A stretch of 64,000 nucleotides of DNA, taken from the IMG/VR virus record IMGVR_UViG_3300043570_001980, positions 248,001 to 312,000 of that record; one strand, given 5' to 3'. Each line of letters begins with the position of its first letter. Positions within the stretch are counted from its first letter, which is position 1. A program made the position numbers and the translations under genes. Positions 34,472-42,818 of the stretch are shown piece by piece. A model generated the notes under the pieces. It had not been told where the DNA came from, searched no databases, and saw only the letters and a program-made list of their open reading frames with translations. The DNA comes from a virus.

Positions 34472-35295
34472 AATATTCAGTACTAACAACATTCCATGCC
34501 ACTGGTTATCAAAAATATGCTAGCCGCATGATTGATACATTTTTACAAAATTGGCCTCAAGAAGTTGACCTATATGTTTACACAGAAGATTGCACTATTA
34601 CCCAATCTGCACCTAACTTATATGTGAGAGACCTGCATGCTGTGAGTCCAGAGATTGTAGCATTTAAACAGCGTTGGGGCAATGATCCACGAGCCAACGG
34701 TTTAGTTGCCACAGGTCCTGTAGATCACAAAGGCAAGGCTCCTGGCCTGGGATTTAGATGGGATGCAATTCGTTTTAGTCATAAAATTTATTCTGTGTGC
34801 CACGCCGCGAAAAATACCAATGCTGATATACTGTTTTGGATGGACGCTGACATGGTATGTCATACTCCTATCACAATAGATTTTATCAACAAACAAATCA
34901 CACCAGATGTAGGCCTGGCGTTTTTAGGTCGCGAAAAGAAATTTACAGAATGTGGATTGTATGCAATGAATTTAAAAAACTCAACCACACAAGAATGGCT
35001 TAAAGAATTCCAGTTGGCATACGACTCGGACCGAGTTATGACCATGGCTGAATACAACGACTGTTGGGTATTTGATGAAACACGCAAAGAAGTACAGGTA
35101 AAGCATCCGGACTGGAAACAACTAAATTGGTCCAAGGGATTGATCAAGGGCGAAGGGCACCCGTTGATTAATACACCCTGGGGAGCATATCTTGATCATC
35201 TTAAAGGCAAGCGTAAAGACGTAGGACGTAGTAATCTTAAAGATTTGGTACGTCCTAGAAGTGAATCTTATTGGTCCTCGTCGGTACCAGTCTGA
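34468..35295 (+). CDS. GT-A-type glycosyltransferase
   Basis: A 275-residue protein with the metal- and nucleotide-sugar-binding DxD in ILFWMDADMVCHTP (about residue 125-135), the hallmark of GT-A glycosyltransferases. The N-terminus MKYSVLTTFHATGYQKYA begins with the usual strand. The C-terminus ends in a Lys/Arg/Ser-rich tail. It is the last gene of a three-gene run on the + strand and overlaps the convergent glycosyltransferase gene by 28 nt. Confidence 0.75.
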   Translation: MKYSVLTTFHATGYQKYASRMIDTFLQNWPQEVDLYVYTEDCTITQSAPNLYVRDLHAVSPEIVAFKQRWGNDPRANGLVATGPVDHKGKAPGLGFRWDAIRFSHKIYSVCHAAKNTNADILFWMDADMVCHTPITIDFINKQITPDVGLAFLGREKKFTECGLYAMNLKNSTTQEWLKEFQLAYDSDRVMTMAEYNDCWVFDETRKEVQVKHPDWKQLNWSKGLIKGEGHPLINTPWGAYLDHLKGKRKDVGRSNLKDLVRPRSESYWSSSVPV

Positions 35296-35996
35296 CTGTA
35301 GTGTTCTTTGCTGTGTTTGGCTTTGTGATGAGTCAGATACGGGCCGAGAACAGTATGTCTCATGGGTGTTTTATAAGGTTTAGCAAAGTCAGCGCATAGA
35401 TCAGTGCAGTCGGCCTTGGACAATTTGATTGCCGCACCAAATACATCATTGTCATAGAATCGTCTGAGATCTTTGTAGTCTCTTTTCTTATATCTACGAA
35501 TGTATTCAGATTTAAATAATTTAAATTTTGGATGATGCGTATTAACAGCAAACACCCCAGTTTCGGGTACTAACCAATTGCCTGGATTGCCTTGTTTATC
35601 TTCGGTATATGATACTCCCAAATACAAAGATAAATGTGACGGATCAAGAATTTTATTCCAAAAATCCCACGGCATGGTACTTTCCGTAATTACATCTGCG
35701 TCGATCCATAATATCCACTGTTTGTCAGTGTTATTCATGGCATGGATAAAACTATATGCCTTCTTTGCAAATCTTTTAACACTTCTATGAAAGTCTTCTT
35801 GTTGTAATGCGTAATAGTCCTTGTCTAATTGATCAAATTGAATTTGTTTAATTCTGTAATTATTAGAAAATGAAAAATCCTCAACATAACAAGTGAGTTT
35901 ATAATATGGGTTCCAATGTTTCAACCAGGAGTTGACACAGTCTTTACCAATCAAATCATAATATCGTTGATCAAAACTAGTGATAATTTCTATCAT
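35268..35996 (-). CDS. GT-A-type glycosyltransferase
   Basis: About 242 residues from the ATG at 35996, overlapping the stop of the upstream minus gene; a longer start exists at 36029. The DxD is in QWILWIDADVITE. Later PETGVFAVNTHHPKF and HTVLGPYLTHHKAKH resemble the acceptor-side blocks of small GT-A enzymes in phages. It belongs to a minus-strand run of five genes (39190 to 35268) with overlapping starts and stops. Sugar and acceptor are unknown. Confidence 0.75.
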   Translation of the reverse strand: MIEIITSFDQRYYDLIGKDCVNSWLKHWNPYYKLTCYVEDFSFSNNYRIKQIQFDQLDKDYYALQQEDFHRSVKRFAKKAYSFIHAMNNTDKQWILWIDADVITESTMPWDFWNKILDPSHLSLYLGVSYTEDKQGNPGNWLVPETGVFAVNTHHPKFKLFKSEYIRRYKKRDYKDLRRFYDNDVFGAAIKLSKADCTDLCADFAKPYKTPMRHTVLGPYLTHHKAKHSKEHYSQTGTDEDQ

Positions 35997-36955
35997 TTGT
36001 TGGCCCATCTTTTCATGTGTCTCCAGCAATGCCCAGATTTAAGTTCACTATGGCTCCAGTGGAATTGACTTATGCGTTTTATCCACGACTCTCGGTCGTA
36101 CATAATAGGATTTTCTATATTTGCTAGATTAATGTTGGCAATTTCTTTGCACTGACTTCGGTCCGGATCAGTAACAAACACCGGAATGCCCTGTAATGCA
36201 GATGCAACTGCAGGACTACTGTTATGATTAACCATGGCCCAACATCGATTAAGGTCATCTTCTAATCTTTCATTGGTGCTAAAATGAACATTAAGCAATG
36301 CTCTTCCTCTACAAAGTTTTAGTAGACGCTCGCAGTATTTTTTTGCTCGTTTGTCTCCAGGGTGAGCTCTTATACGAATACTTCTTTGTGTAAACTTTCT
36401 TAATGTTGTTATGACATTTAGTGCCCAATCAACCACATTCCATCCTGCCATACTCCAACCACCATCTCGTTGAAGACAAATCAAAATATGGTCTCCATTT
36501 TTTCGCCAGGGGCTTAGTTCAACACCAATGGCTTGTTTTATAATCTCCCATCTGATGGGATCTGGTTCATGATCGCAATACTCGCCAGTGGTTGGAAAAA
36601 CTCCATCGTAGCTATAACGCAACCAGTATCCAGGATTGGTAGTGTTTTTGTACAAAAACAAATTGCTATCTGCAATAACAGTTCTACCACCAATGGCTTT
36701 TTGACGATCAATGATTTCTTGTCTAAACGCCAGATGAGCACCAGTTTTACCGTTCTCGTGAACCCAGCCCAATATCATTGCAACATCGGCTGGTTCGTAT
36801 TGCATAGTTTCAATCACCTGTCCTTCATCCCCGACGTTAATTACCCCGTCGATAAAATATCTTAGTGTATTTGCCTTGTTATTTTGTTTTTGCAAAGACT
36901 CAGGTGTGGGCTCTTGTTTCTTAGGCAAGGTTGCTAGATAACTTATAACTTTCAT
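35993..36955 (-). CDS. KpsC/S-like putative glycosyltransferase (paralog 2)
   Basis: A 320-residue protein with the same layout as the genes at 32265 and 36952: GDHILICLQRDGGWSMAGW, RSIRIRAHPGDKRA, CWAMVNHNSSPAVASALQG and NLANIENPIMYDRESW, ending with W...E...GHCW. The N-terminal 90 residues are distinct. The C-terminal signature is like that of KpsC/KpsS capsule transferases, which add Kdo linkers. Function inferred from similarity of pattern only. Confidence 0.6.
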   Translation of the reverse strand: MKVISYLATLPKKQEPTPESLQKQNNKANTLRYFIDGVINVGDEGQVIETMQYEPADVAMILGWVHENGKTGAHLAFRQEIIDRQKAIGGRTVIADSNLFLYKNTTNPGYWLRYSYDGVFPTTGEYCDHEPDPIRWEIIKQAIGVELSPWRKNGDHILICLQRDGGWSMAGWNVVDWALNVITTLRKFTQRSIRIRAHPGDKRAKKYCERLLKLCRGRALLNVHFSTNERLEDDLNRCWAMVNHNSSPAVASALQGIPVFVTDPDRSQCKEIANINLANIENPIMYDRESWIKRISQFHWSHSELKSGHCWRHMKRWANK

Positions 36956-37761
36956 TTTGTCAAAATCCTAAATGCAGTACCATCTCGTAACTCGTCTACA
37001 TGAAACTGCCCATAGGCAAGATGATGTGCCCATGCATGGAGTTTATCTCTATCAGGATAGTAGGGTGTTTCAATCTTGCTGAGATCTGTGTTGCCAACCG
37101 GCATTGCCGCATTTGATGGAGCCAACACAAATGCTGGAACTCCCTGCATGACTGCTTCTGTGGCCGCAACGCTGTTAAATGTTACTAATGCATGGACATC
37201 TCTTGCCAAGATAGCAGATAATGGATTCAATTGTACACGGTCTATTCTTTTTGGCTCACGTTGTCTGATAATAATTGGCCGGTCTGTGTATTTTTTTAAA
37301 GTTGCCACAGTTTCAATGAGCCAGGTTTCCAAATCAATTCCATAAAACTTGCAGGGTTTTTCGTCAGGCGCCGCAACAATTATTACTTTTCCATATTTTC
37401 TTGGGTGCAATTGAATTCGAAGTTTTTTCCATCTATCATCAGGCCTGGGAACTATTTCGTTGTGTTGAAGATCATTTTTTACAATTCTGTGCCAATTCTT
37501 CCACCCTTGCGGATTCTGATCATTTGGTTGATTACCAAAGTAGCCGCTGTCCATGTAATAGAATGTTTTATTATCTTCCCAGCAACTGCGCATAATTTTG
37601 TGTTTTAAAATCCCACGCAGTACCACGGGCCTATCATCAACTACTACATCATAATAATAATCAAAGTCGTCGGAGTTGGTTATTTTTCCTCCGCATCCTT
37701 GGGCAAACATATTGATATATTCATCTTTGCCGTTCTTACTAAGAAATAACCACTCGCTCAT
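36952..37761 (-). CDS. KpsC/S-like putative glycosyltransferase (paralog 3)
   Basis: About 269 residues from the ATG at 37761 that overlaps the previous stop (TAATG); an upstream ATG at 37782 is possible. Shared blocks are RPIIIRQREPKRI, HALVTFNSVAATEAVMQGVP, AFVLAPSNAAMPV and YYPDRDKLHAWAHHLAYGQF. This copy has the fullest version of the NSVAATEAVMQGVPAFV signature common to capsule-type glycosyltransferases. It overlaps the next minus gene by ATGA. Specificity unknown. Confidence 0.6.
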   Translation of the reverse strand: MSEWLFLSKNGKDEYINMFAQGCGGKITNSDDFDYYYDVVVDDRPVVLRGILKHKIMRSCWEDNKTFYYMDSGYFGNQPNDQNPQGWKNWHRIVKNDLQHNEIVPRPDDRWKKLRIQLHPRKYGKVIIVAAPDEKPCKFYGIDLETWLIETVATLKKYTDRPIIIRQREPKRIDRVQLNPLSAILARDVHALVTFNSVAATEAVMQGVPAFVLAPSNAAMPVGNTDLSKIETPYYPDRDKLHAWAHHLAYGQFHVDELRDGTAFRILTK

Positions 37762-38438
37762 TATAATGTCCTTTGTAAACAATACTCAGTGAGTATGCGT
37801 TCTCTGTGCCACTCTTCACTTTGTGGTGTGTCAGCAAACTCGTGGAAGCATGGAGTGCCCAAGGTATAGTGCAAGAGCTTGGCCGCGGGGTTTGGCCCGT
37901 ATTCATCGGGCAACCAATTCCATTCAGGCGGCAGTTCGCCAAGTCGTTCATCATCGATCCAGGTAAATCGATGTAGTTCAGCCCCTGTGGCTTTCTGTAT
38001 AAATCCTGGGGTTAGCTTACGATTAGGAAAACTTCCGCAGTTCCACAAGATAACGCTACTCCAATTTTTTCTAGGATAATCTTCATTTTTTGATCCAAGA
38101 TATTTCTCAGTCATCTTTGTTTTATAATCATGTTTGACTACCAATACATCCTTGTAGGGGTTCTGTAATTCCCATAATTTAGTAATGTCGTCACGCACAA
38201 CCATATCACCATCTATAAAAATGGCCCACCCTGTAAATTGCATCAAGTGCGGCACAAGGAAACGACTGTAGATAAATTGATTGCTACCATCTGTGTGTGT
38301 TTCTTTATAGTCTTTAAATAAATTTAATGCCAGCGGGATAATCTGTACTGGTTGTGTTGCATGCCTAATAATACTATTAGCACAGGTATGAAACGCAATT
38401 GCTTCTCTAGGATCGTATCCTATGAAAATTGGAATCAT
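37761..38438 (-). CDS. GT8-like glycosyltransferase
   Basis: A 225-residue protein starting MIPIFIGYDPREAIAFHTC, the start of GT8-like transferases acting on nucleotide sugars. The DxD is in WAIFIDGDMVVRDDI; NWSSVILWNCG and the C-terminal LLHYTLGTPCFHEF (HxxG-type metal ligand His) are also of this family. Retaining galactosyl or glucosyl transfer is the family norm, but the sugar is not known here. ATGA overlap with the nucleotidyltransferase-cupin gene suggests joint expression. Confidence 0.8.
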   Translation of the reverse strand: MIPIFIGYDPREAIAFHTCANSIIRHATQPVQIIPLALNLFKDYKETHTDGSNQFIYSRFLVPHLMQFTGWAIFIDGDMVVRDDITKLWELQNPYKDVLVVKHDYKTKMTEKYLGSKNEDYPRKNWSSVILWNCGSFPNRKLTPGFIQKATGAELHRFTWIDDERLGELPPEWNWLPDEYGPNPAAKLLHYTLGTPCFHEFADTPQSEEWHRERILTEYCLQRTL

Positions 38439-39190
38439 TTTCTTTCAATGTCCTCTTCGATACAGTTCTCACCGTATTGAATTTCAATTAATTTTAACGG
38501 CTGGTTGGTTTCGTTACACAGCATGTGCCATTGGCCTTTGTCGATAAACACATATTCGTGCAGACCGTATGTGCCAACCAGATCGTGATCACTGCTGGAG
38601 TCTAGTGTATAAACTGCGGCTTCACCTTCAGCAACAAACCAAAACTCTGCACGTTGATCATGACGTTGCATGCTCAAACATGTCTTGGGCGTCACTGTTA
38701 GTTCTTTGAGTTTGGTGTTTGCGCCTACTTCGTGTAACACACGATAGTATCCCCAGGCACGTGAGGTCCGGGGCTTCTTCCAATCCTCGAGAATCCATGA
38801 ACTAGAATTCTTCTTGTCCTCTCCACCAACACCAAACACAAACTCTACGTCATCGAACACCATTTCTGGAATGTTATTCTGGGTACGATCGCCGCCGTTG
38901 GCAAACACAATAGTATCAGTTGGGTAACGTTGTTTGATTAACTCAATTGCATTGCAACTGGAGTTGTCATCATCGTTGTAAACCACAACTTCGTCAACAA
39001 TGCTCAACGCACTGATTAGTTCAAAACGTTCACTCATAGGCATAAAAGGCCTACCTTTTTTACGAGTAAGCCATTCATCAGAGTTGAGTCCGACAATCAA
39101 TATGTCGCCTAGTTGTTTTGCTGATTTAAAGTAAGCAAGGTGCCCGGAGTGTATGGGATCAAACCCACCTGTAACAAGTACGATTTTCAT
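38435..39190 (-). CDS. Nucleotidyltransferase-cupin fusion for nucleotide-sugar synthesis
   Basis: A 251-residue two-domain protein. Residues 1-140 form a HIGH-superfamily cytidylyltransferase-like domain (VTGGFDPIHSGHLAYF, GLNSDEW, and KKGRPFMPMSERFEL in place of the ISSTxxR-type motif), like the nucleotidyl-transferring half of HldE. Residues about 165-250 form a type II mannose-6-phosphate isomerase cupin (MQRHDQRAEFWFVAEGEA, then EYVFIDKGQWHML). Together they suggest an enzyme making or trimming NDP-mannose or heptose-like sugars. This domain pairing is unusual. It is the first gene of the minus-strand run, with a late promoter. Confidence 0.75.
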   Translation of the reverse strand: MKIVLVTGGFDPIHSGHLAYFKSAKQLGDILIVGLNSDEWLTRKKGRPFMPMSERFELISALSIVDEVVVYNDDDNSSCNAIELIKQRYPTDTIVFANGGDRTQNNIPEMVFDDVEFVFGVGGEDKKNSSSWILEDWKKPRTSRAWGYYRVLHEVGANTKLKELTVTPKTCLSMQRHDQRAEFWFVAEGEAAVYTLDSSSDHDLVGTYGLHEYVFIDKGQWHMLCNETNQPLKLIEIQYGENCIEEDIERK

Positions 39191-39195
39191 AGAAA

Positions 39196-39203
39196 TATTT
39201 ATC
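39196..39203 (-). promoter_or_regulatory. Late promoter GATAAATA for the minus glycan operon
   Basis: On the minus strand GATAAATA ends 5 nt before the ATG at 39190, predicting a leaderless start for the five-gene minus operon. Confidence 0.55.
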
Positions 39204-39217
39204 TATGTATATTATGG

Positions 39218-39223
39218 TAAATA
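39218..39223 (+). promoter_or_regulatory. Late-type element TAAATA for the plus glycan genes
   Basis: GGTAAATA with TAAATA at 39218-39223 lies 4 nt before the ATG at 39228, facing away from the minus-strand promoter 15 nt to the left. Confidence 0.5.
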
Positions 39224-39227
39224 TAAT

Positions 39228-39809
39228 ATGGACCACTTTTATCAAGACATAGACGGATTTATGAGCGTTAGAAACACAATCATGCTTGACATGGTGTTAG
39301 AACAATTTCCTAAAAAAGGCACATGGGTTGAGCTAGGATCATGGACAGGTCGTAGCGCGGCATATTGTGTGGTTGAGTTAATCAATCGAGATAAACTAGG
39401 TGAATTCTATTGTGTAGACAGCTGGCAGGGCGAAACTGACATAGCATACGATCAAGGCGTGATACAGGACATGGAAAATATTTTCCGTAAAAATGTCAAT
39501 CCAGTGATAGATTCAATTACCATGTTGACCATGATGAGTTGGGCCGCCGCAGAAAAATTCAAAGATGAATCTGTGGATTTTTGTTATGTGGATGCTGGAC
39601 ATAGTTACGAAGCAGTAACAAAAGATCTCACTGCATGGTGGCCAAAACTGTGCCCTGGTGCCATGTTTGGTGGTGATGACTACACAAAAGGTTATCCAGG
39701 AGTGCAACAAGCAGTTTGGGACTTTTTTGGACCAATGAATATAAAAGTACGCAGATCAGGACGTTGTTGGTTGGTCACAAAACCAACAGCCGGTAATAAT
39801 TTAATTTAA
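39228..39809 (+). CDS. Class I methyltransferase (Methyltransf_24-like)
   Basis: About 193 residues from the ATG at 39228; an earlier ATG at 39153 would run back through the opposite gene and the promoter region. TWVELGSWTGRSAAYCV is motif I, FYCVDSWQGETD motif II, and SVDFCYVDAGHSYEAVTKDL the VDAxHxYxxVxxDL block of Methyltransf_24 enzymes, which act on sugars and small hydroxylated molecules. MFGGDDYTKGYPGVQQAV follows as in this family. Start of a four-gene + strand run. Confidence 0.8.
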   Translation: MDHFYQDIDGFMSVRNTIMLDMVLEQFPKKGTWVELGSWTGRSAAYCVVELINRDKLGEFYCVDSWQGETDIAYDQGVIQDMENIFRKNVNPVIDSITMLTMMSWAAAEKFKDESVDFCYVDAGHSYEAVTKDLTAWWPKLCPGAMFGGDDYTKGYPGVQQAVWDFFGPMNIKVRRSGRCWLVTKPTAGNNLI

Positions 39810-39816
39810 ATAAAGA

Positions 39817-40455
39817 ATGAAACAAGACTGGTTAGAGTTTTACCGAAAAAACTATTACAATTTATTAAACCCACGTGTTAGCGCAATAAAGCGAGGGTTA
39901 GTCGATGGCTTATATCAAAGAGCACACGGATTTAACATTATGTTTGCTGAACTGGTAACACGCGGTCAAGATCAGTATCATATAATTGAAACTGGCACTC
40001 TACGAAATCCCGGAAACTGGAAAGACGGCCAGAGTGCAAAATTATTCACTGAATTTGTGGACATTCACAACGGATCTGTAAGGTCAGTAGATATTGATCC
40101 GGGTGCATGTTCCTCAGCATCAGCCGCAATACGGTCCAAGAACTTTACAGTTACCTGTAGTGACAGCGTAACTTGGTTAAGCAAACAACCAGATTTATCT
40201 ACAGTTGATTTGTTCTACTTAGATTCGTGGGACGTCAAGTGGGAAAATGATCTGGACAGCGCCGAGCACCATTTAAGCGAATTTAAGGCAATTGAACCTT
40301 ACTTGAAATCTGGATGTATTGTGGCCATAGATGACAACAGTAGATTCAAAAACACAAACCAAAGAACTGGCAAAGGTCGTAGGATTGTTGAATACCTTGA
40401 GTCAAAAGGTAAACACCCTGTATACGACGAATACCAAATAATTTATAAGTTTTAA
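39817..40455 (+). CDS. Methyltransferase-like protein
   Basis: A 212-residue protein with a methyltransferase-type core: HIIETGTLRNPGNWKDGQ (motif I-like), SVDIDPGACSSASA (acidic motif II), and VDLFYLDSWDVKWENDL (motif IV-like). CIVAIDDNSRF follows as in Methyltransf_24 relatives. The N-terminal 40 residues are basic and aromatic. It lies between a clear methyltransferase and a GT17 gene; substrate unknown. Confidence 0.7.
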   Translation: MKQDWLEFYRKNYYNLLNPRVSAIKRGLVDGLYQRAHGFNIMFAELVTRGQDQYHIIETGTLRNPGNWKDGQSAKLFTEFVDIHNGSVRSVDIDPGACSSASAAIRSKNFTVTCSDSVTWLSKQPDLSTVDLFYLDSWDVKWENDLDSAEHHLSEFKAIEPYLKSGCIVAIDDNSRFKNTNQRTGKGRRIVEYLESKGKHPVYDEYQIIYKF

Positions 40456-40456
40456 A

Positions 40457-41248
40457 ATGATCATCGATACCTTATTGTTTAACAACGAATTTGACATGCT
40501 AGACATACATCTAGCCATTACCAACCACTATGTAGATCGCTGGATAGTGTTGGAAGCAAGTAGAACATTCAGTGGCATTGAAAAACCCTACCACCTGACT
40601 GACAATTTGAAAAAGTACAATGAAAAGTATCCGGGAAGAATACAAGTAATTCAACAACCACTGACTGCTGATCAAACCAACCTAATCTGCGAAACCACAA
40701 TGAGACAAGGATTTAAAACTGCACTCAGCAGTTGCAGTTTGGATGATATTGTTATTCACGGAGACCTTGACGAAGTCATTGATCCAACCAAGTGGAGTAA
40801 AATTCTTAATCAGATGGATCAACATAATCGGCCAGTGAGTTGTGGATTTGATATGTATATGTACCGAGTTGATCAACGTGCAGATCGTGGCTGGAAAGGT
40901 AGTGTAGTTGCCAGGCGGCGCATGTTTGAAACACCACATGACTTATACAAAGGCGACCGAGCAGTGGTCAAAAGAAAAAACCGCAATCATTGTGTTGGCA
41001 TAAACGAATCAGTTGGTTGGCATTGGACCTGGATGGGCAGTGACGATCTAATAAAAAACAAAGTGATTAGCTGTATTGAAAGTCAGCACAGAGATCCCGA
41101 ACAAGTACTACATGCTTTTAAACAGTTAGACACAATATCAGCTATCAATCACAAGTGTACTACTCATGTTGTGCCTACTGTGTATCCTGATCCTGTACAA
41201 CAAGTATTACAACAATATCCACACTTCTGGCATAACCCACCTTTATGA
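40457..41248 (+). CDS. GT17-family glycosyltransferase
   Basis: A 263-residue protein that starts MIIDTLLFNNEFDMLDIHL and continues VDRWIVLEASRTFSGIEKP, the distinctive N-terminal pattern of GT17 (beta-1,4-N-acetylglucosaminyltransferase family). The DxD equivalent is VIHGDLDEVIDPTKW. Later WHWTWMG is a conserved type of GT17 block. GT17 proteins are scattered in phages and giant viruses. It would add a sugar, possibly GlcNAc, to a glycan. ATGA overlap with the next glycosyltransferase. Confidence 0.82.
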   Translation: MIIDTLLFNNEFDMLDIHLAITNHYVDRWIVLEASRTFSGIEKPYHLTDNLKKYNEKYPGRIQVIQQPLTADQTNLICETTMRQGFKTALSSCSLDDIVIHGDLDEVIDPTKWSKILNQMDQHNRPVSCGFDMYMYRVDQRADRGWKGSVVARRRMFETPHDLYKGDRAVVKRKNRNHCVGINESVGWHWTWMGSDDLIKNKVISCIESQHRDPEQVLHAFKQLDTISAINHKCTTHVVPTVYPDPVQQVLQQYPHFWHNPPL

Positions 41249-41964
41249 CCACAGTTGACTGTGCATGTTTGATACATGGAGACAAATATAACTGGTCCTA
41301 TGTTGATACTTTATACCATATGATCTGTAGAAACGTCAGCATGGACGTACGGTTTCATGTTTACACAGAAGCTTCTCGTGGTGTACCGTCACCTTTTATC
41401 AAACACGAATTAATAGATTGGCCAGGAGTTTCTGGACCTAGACAAAGTTGGTGGTACAAGTTACAACTTTTTAACCCTGAACATTTTCAAGGCAGAATGT
41501 TGTACCTAGATCTTGACACCGTTATATTTGAAAACATAGACTGTTTATGGAGCGATAGTAGCAAGTATTTTTGGACAATTAAAGATTTTAAATACCTATG
41601 GCGTGATTGGGCAGGAATTAACTCAAGTTTAATGCTTTGGGACACAGTTAAATTTAGCTACATCTGGAACGATTTTTTGACACAAGATCTGTCAGACGTA
41701 ATAAAAAAATACCCAGGAGACCAAGATTATTTGTCCGCAATATTAAACCCAAGAGACATACGGTTTTTTGACAGTAATTTAATTAAAAGCTGGCGCTGGC
41801 AGTTGTTGGACGGAGGACTTGATTTTAAAACAAGAAAATACCGTCGACCAGGCGCAGGCACATTGTTAGACCCCACAACACGTATTGCTATTTTTCACGG
41901 AAATCCCAAACCTCATGAAATTACTGACCCGGTTGTGCAGAAGTTCTGGATCAAGTATAAATAA
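41245..41964 (+). CDS. GT-A-type glycosyltransferase
   Basis: A 239-residue protein with the DxD in RMLYLDLDTVIFENI (about residues 88-102) and the C-terminal AIFHGNPKPHEI that supplies the metal-binding His in this phage-type family. The middle has GINSSLMLWD, the acceptor-side loop. The family is common in aquatic phages and resembles GT8 and capsular transferases. Last gene of the glycan run; a late promoter overlaps its end. Confidence 0.8.
   Translation: MTTVDCACLIHGDKYNWSYVDTLYHMICRNVSMDVRFHVYTEASRGVPSPFIKHELIDWPGVSGPRQSWWYKLQLFNPEHFQGRMLYLDLDTVIFENIDCLWSDSSKYFWTIKDFKYLWRDWAGINSSLMLWDTVKFSYIWNDFLTQDLSDVIKKYPGDQDYLSAILNPRDIRFFDSNLIKSWRWQLLDGGLDFKTRKYRRPGAGTLLDPTTRIAIFHGNPKPHEITDPVVQKFWIKYK
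41956..41963 (+). promoter_or_regulatory. Perfect late promoter TATAAATA
   Basis: TATAAATA overlaps the stop codon of the last glycan gene and lies 21 nt before the ATG at 41985, which has a TTGGAGATAA ribosome binding site. Confidence 0.75.
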
Positions 41965-41984
41965 CTATAATTGGAGATAACACA

Positions 41985-42551
41985 ATGGCTACACGCACAT
42001 TTAAGTTTTATGGCAAAGCATTCACTACAGGTGGTCCTGTAACAGTGAGTTTAAATTTTAACAATCAACCAGTGTTTACAGGCGCTGTTTCTGCATCAAC
42101 AGGAGCAACCCCTGGGAATAATAACGAAGGCCTATCAGAACTGTTTACATTTGAAGCAGACACTTCTGTATATGGTGACATTCCTTTGACTTTAACTGTG
42201 ACCGGTGGTGATTTATTCTACGGCAGAATTACTGCTAATTACGGCGGCGACGTATACACAGTAGATCCAAGTCGTTTACCAGACAGAAACAATCCCGACT
42301 CTATTCCTGCTGGACCAATTTTTAGTGCTGATGATCCAGGAAGAACCTTTGTAACTGCATCTGTGGATAATTATGTACCAGTAGATTATAATGTCACCGA
42401 TGGAAGAGAAAACGTTCAGATTAACGGAGTAGCGGTTCCTGATAAAAATCCAACTGACCCTGCACAAGTTGGTAGATGGCAATATTTAATTACTAACGAA
42501 AGCACATTGACTTGCACACAGAAAGTTGTTAGGGCATTGCCTATTGAATAA
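41985..42551 (+). CDS. Virion structural protein, beta-rich
   Basis: A 188-residue Thr/Gly/Val-rich protein (TRTFKFYGKAFTTGGPVTVS, FEADTSVYGDIPLTLTV) of beta-sandwich appearance with no signal peptide. A perfect late promoter, a good ribosome binding site and a strong terminator mark it as a highly expressed single late gene, as expected for a decoration or fibre protein. Sequence family not recognised. Confidence 0.65.
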   Translation: MATRTFKFYGKAFTTGGPVTVSLNFNNQPVFTGAVSASTGATPGNNNEGLSELFTFEADTSVYGDIPLTLTVTGGDLFYGRITANYGGDVYTVDPSRLPDRNNPDSIPAGPIFSADDPGRTFVTASVDNYVPVDYNVTDGRENVQINGVAVPDKNPTDPAQVGRWQYLITNESTLTCTQKVVRALPIE

Positions 42552-42552
42552 A

Positions 42553-42569
42553 TGCTTAAAAATTAAGCA
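42553..42569 (+). repeat. Small hairpin before the terminator
   Basis: TGCTTAA-AAA-TTAAGCA, a 7-bp stem just after the stop codon, 12 nt before the main terminator. It may stabilise the mRNA 3' end. Confidence 0.4.
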
Positions 42570-42580
42570 GTTTTCTTATC

Positions 42581-42605
42581 AAACCCTACTACTAGTAGGG
42601 TTTTT
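42581..42605 (+). terminator. Terminator after the 41985 gene
   Basis: AAACCCTACTA-C-TAGTAGGGTTT is an 11-bp near-palindrome followed by TTTTTCTTTT. Confidence 0.75.
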
Positions 42606-42664
42606 CTTTTGTTGCACAAAAACAACACCCAAAAACTGCTTAAAAAATAGGCAAAAAATCCTGG

Positions 42665-42693
42665 TTGACCATTAAATAGGGTTTTGCTATAAT
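42665..42693 (+). promoter_or_regulatory. Sigma-70 promoter, first of a tandem pair
   Basis: TTGACC (42665-42670), 17 bp ending TTTTGC, TATAAT (42688-42693). It lies about 125 bp before the AAA ATPase gene and 92 bp before an almost identical second promoter. Confidence 0.75.
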
Positions 42694-42756
42694 TATACAA
42701 TAATAAGTAGCAAGGAATACAAGTTTTGTATTGTTTGCAACAAGATCAACTAACAG

Positions 42757-42785
42757 TTGACCGGTAATTCACAGTTTGCTATAAT
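42757..42785 (+). promoter_or_regulatory. Sigma-70 promoter, second of a tandem pair
   Basis: TTGACC (42757-42762), 17 bp ending GTTTGC, TATAAT (42780-42785). The leader of about 25 nt carries AACAGGAGCC as ribosome binding site for the ATG at 42819. Confidence 0.8.
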
Positions 42786-42818
42786 ATAGCATAACTTAAC
42801 AAAACAGGAGCCAGATCA

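Noticed and set aside
39153-39227. Upstream ATG for the methyltransferase at 39228
   Set aside because: It would begin inside the divergent gene and cross both promoters; ATG 39228 gives a normal start.
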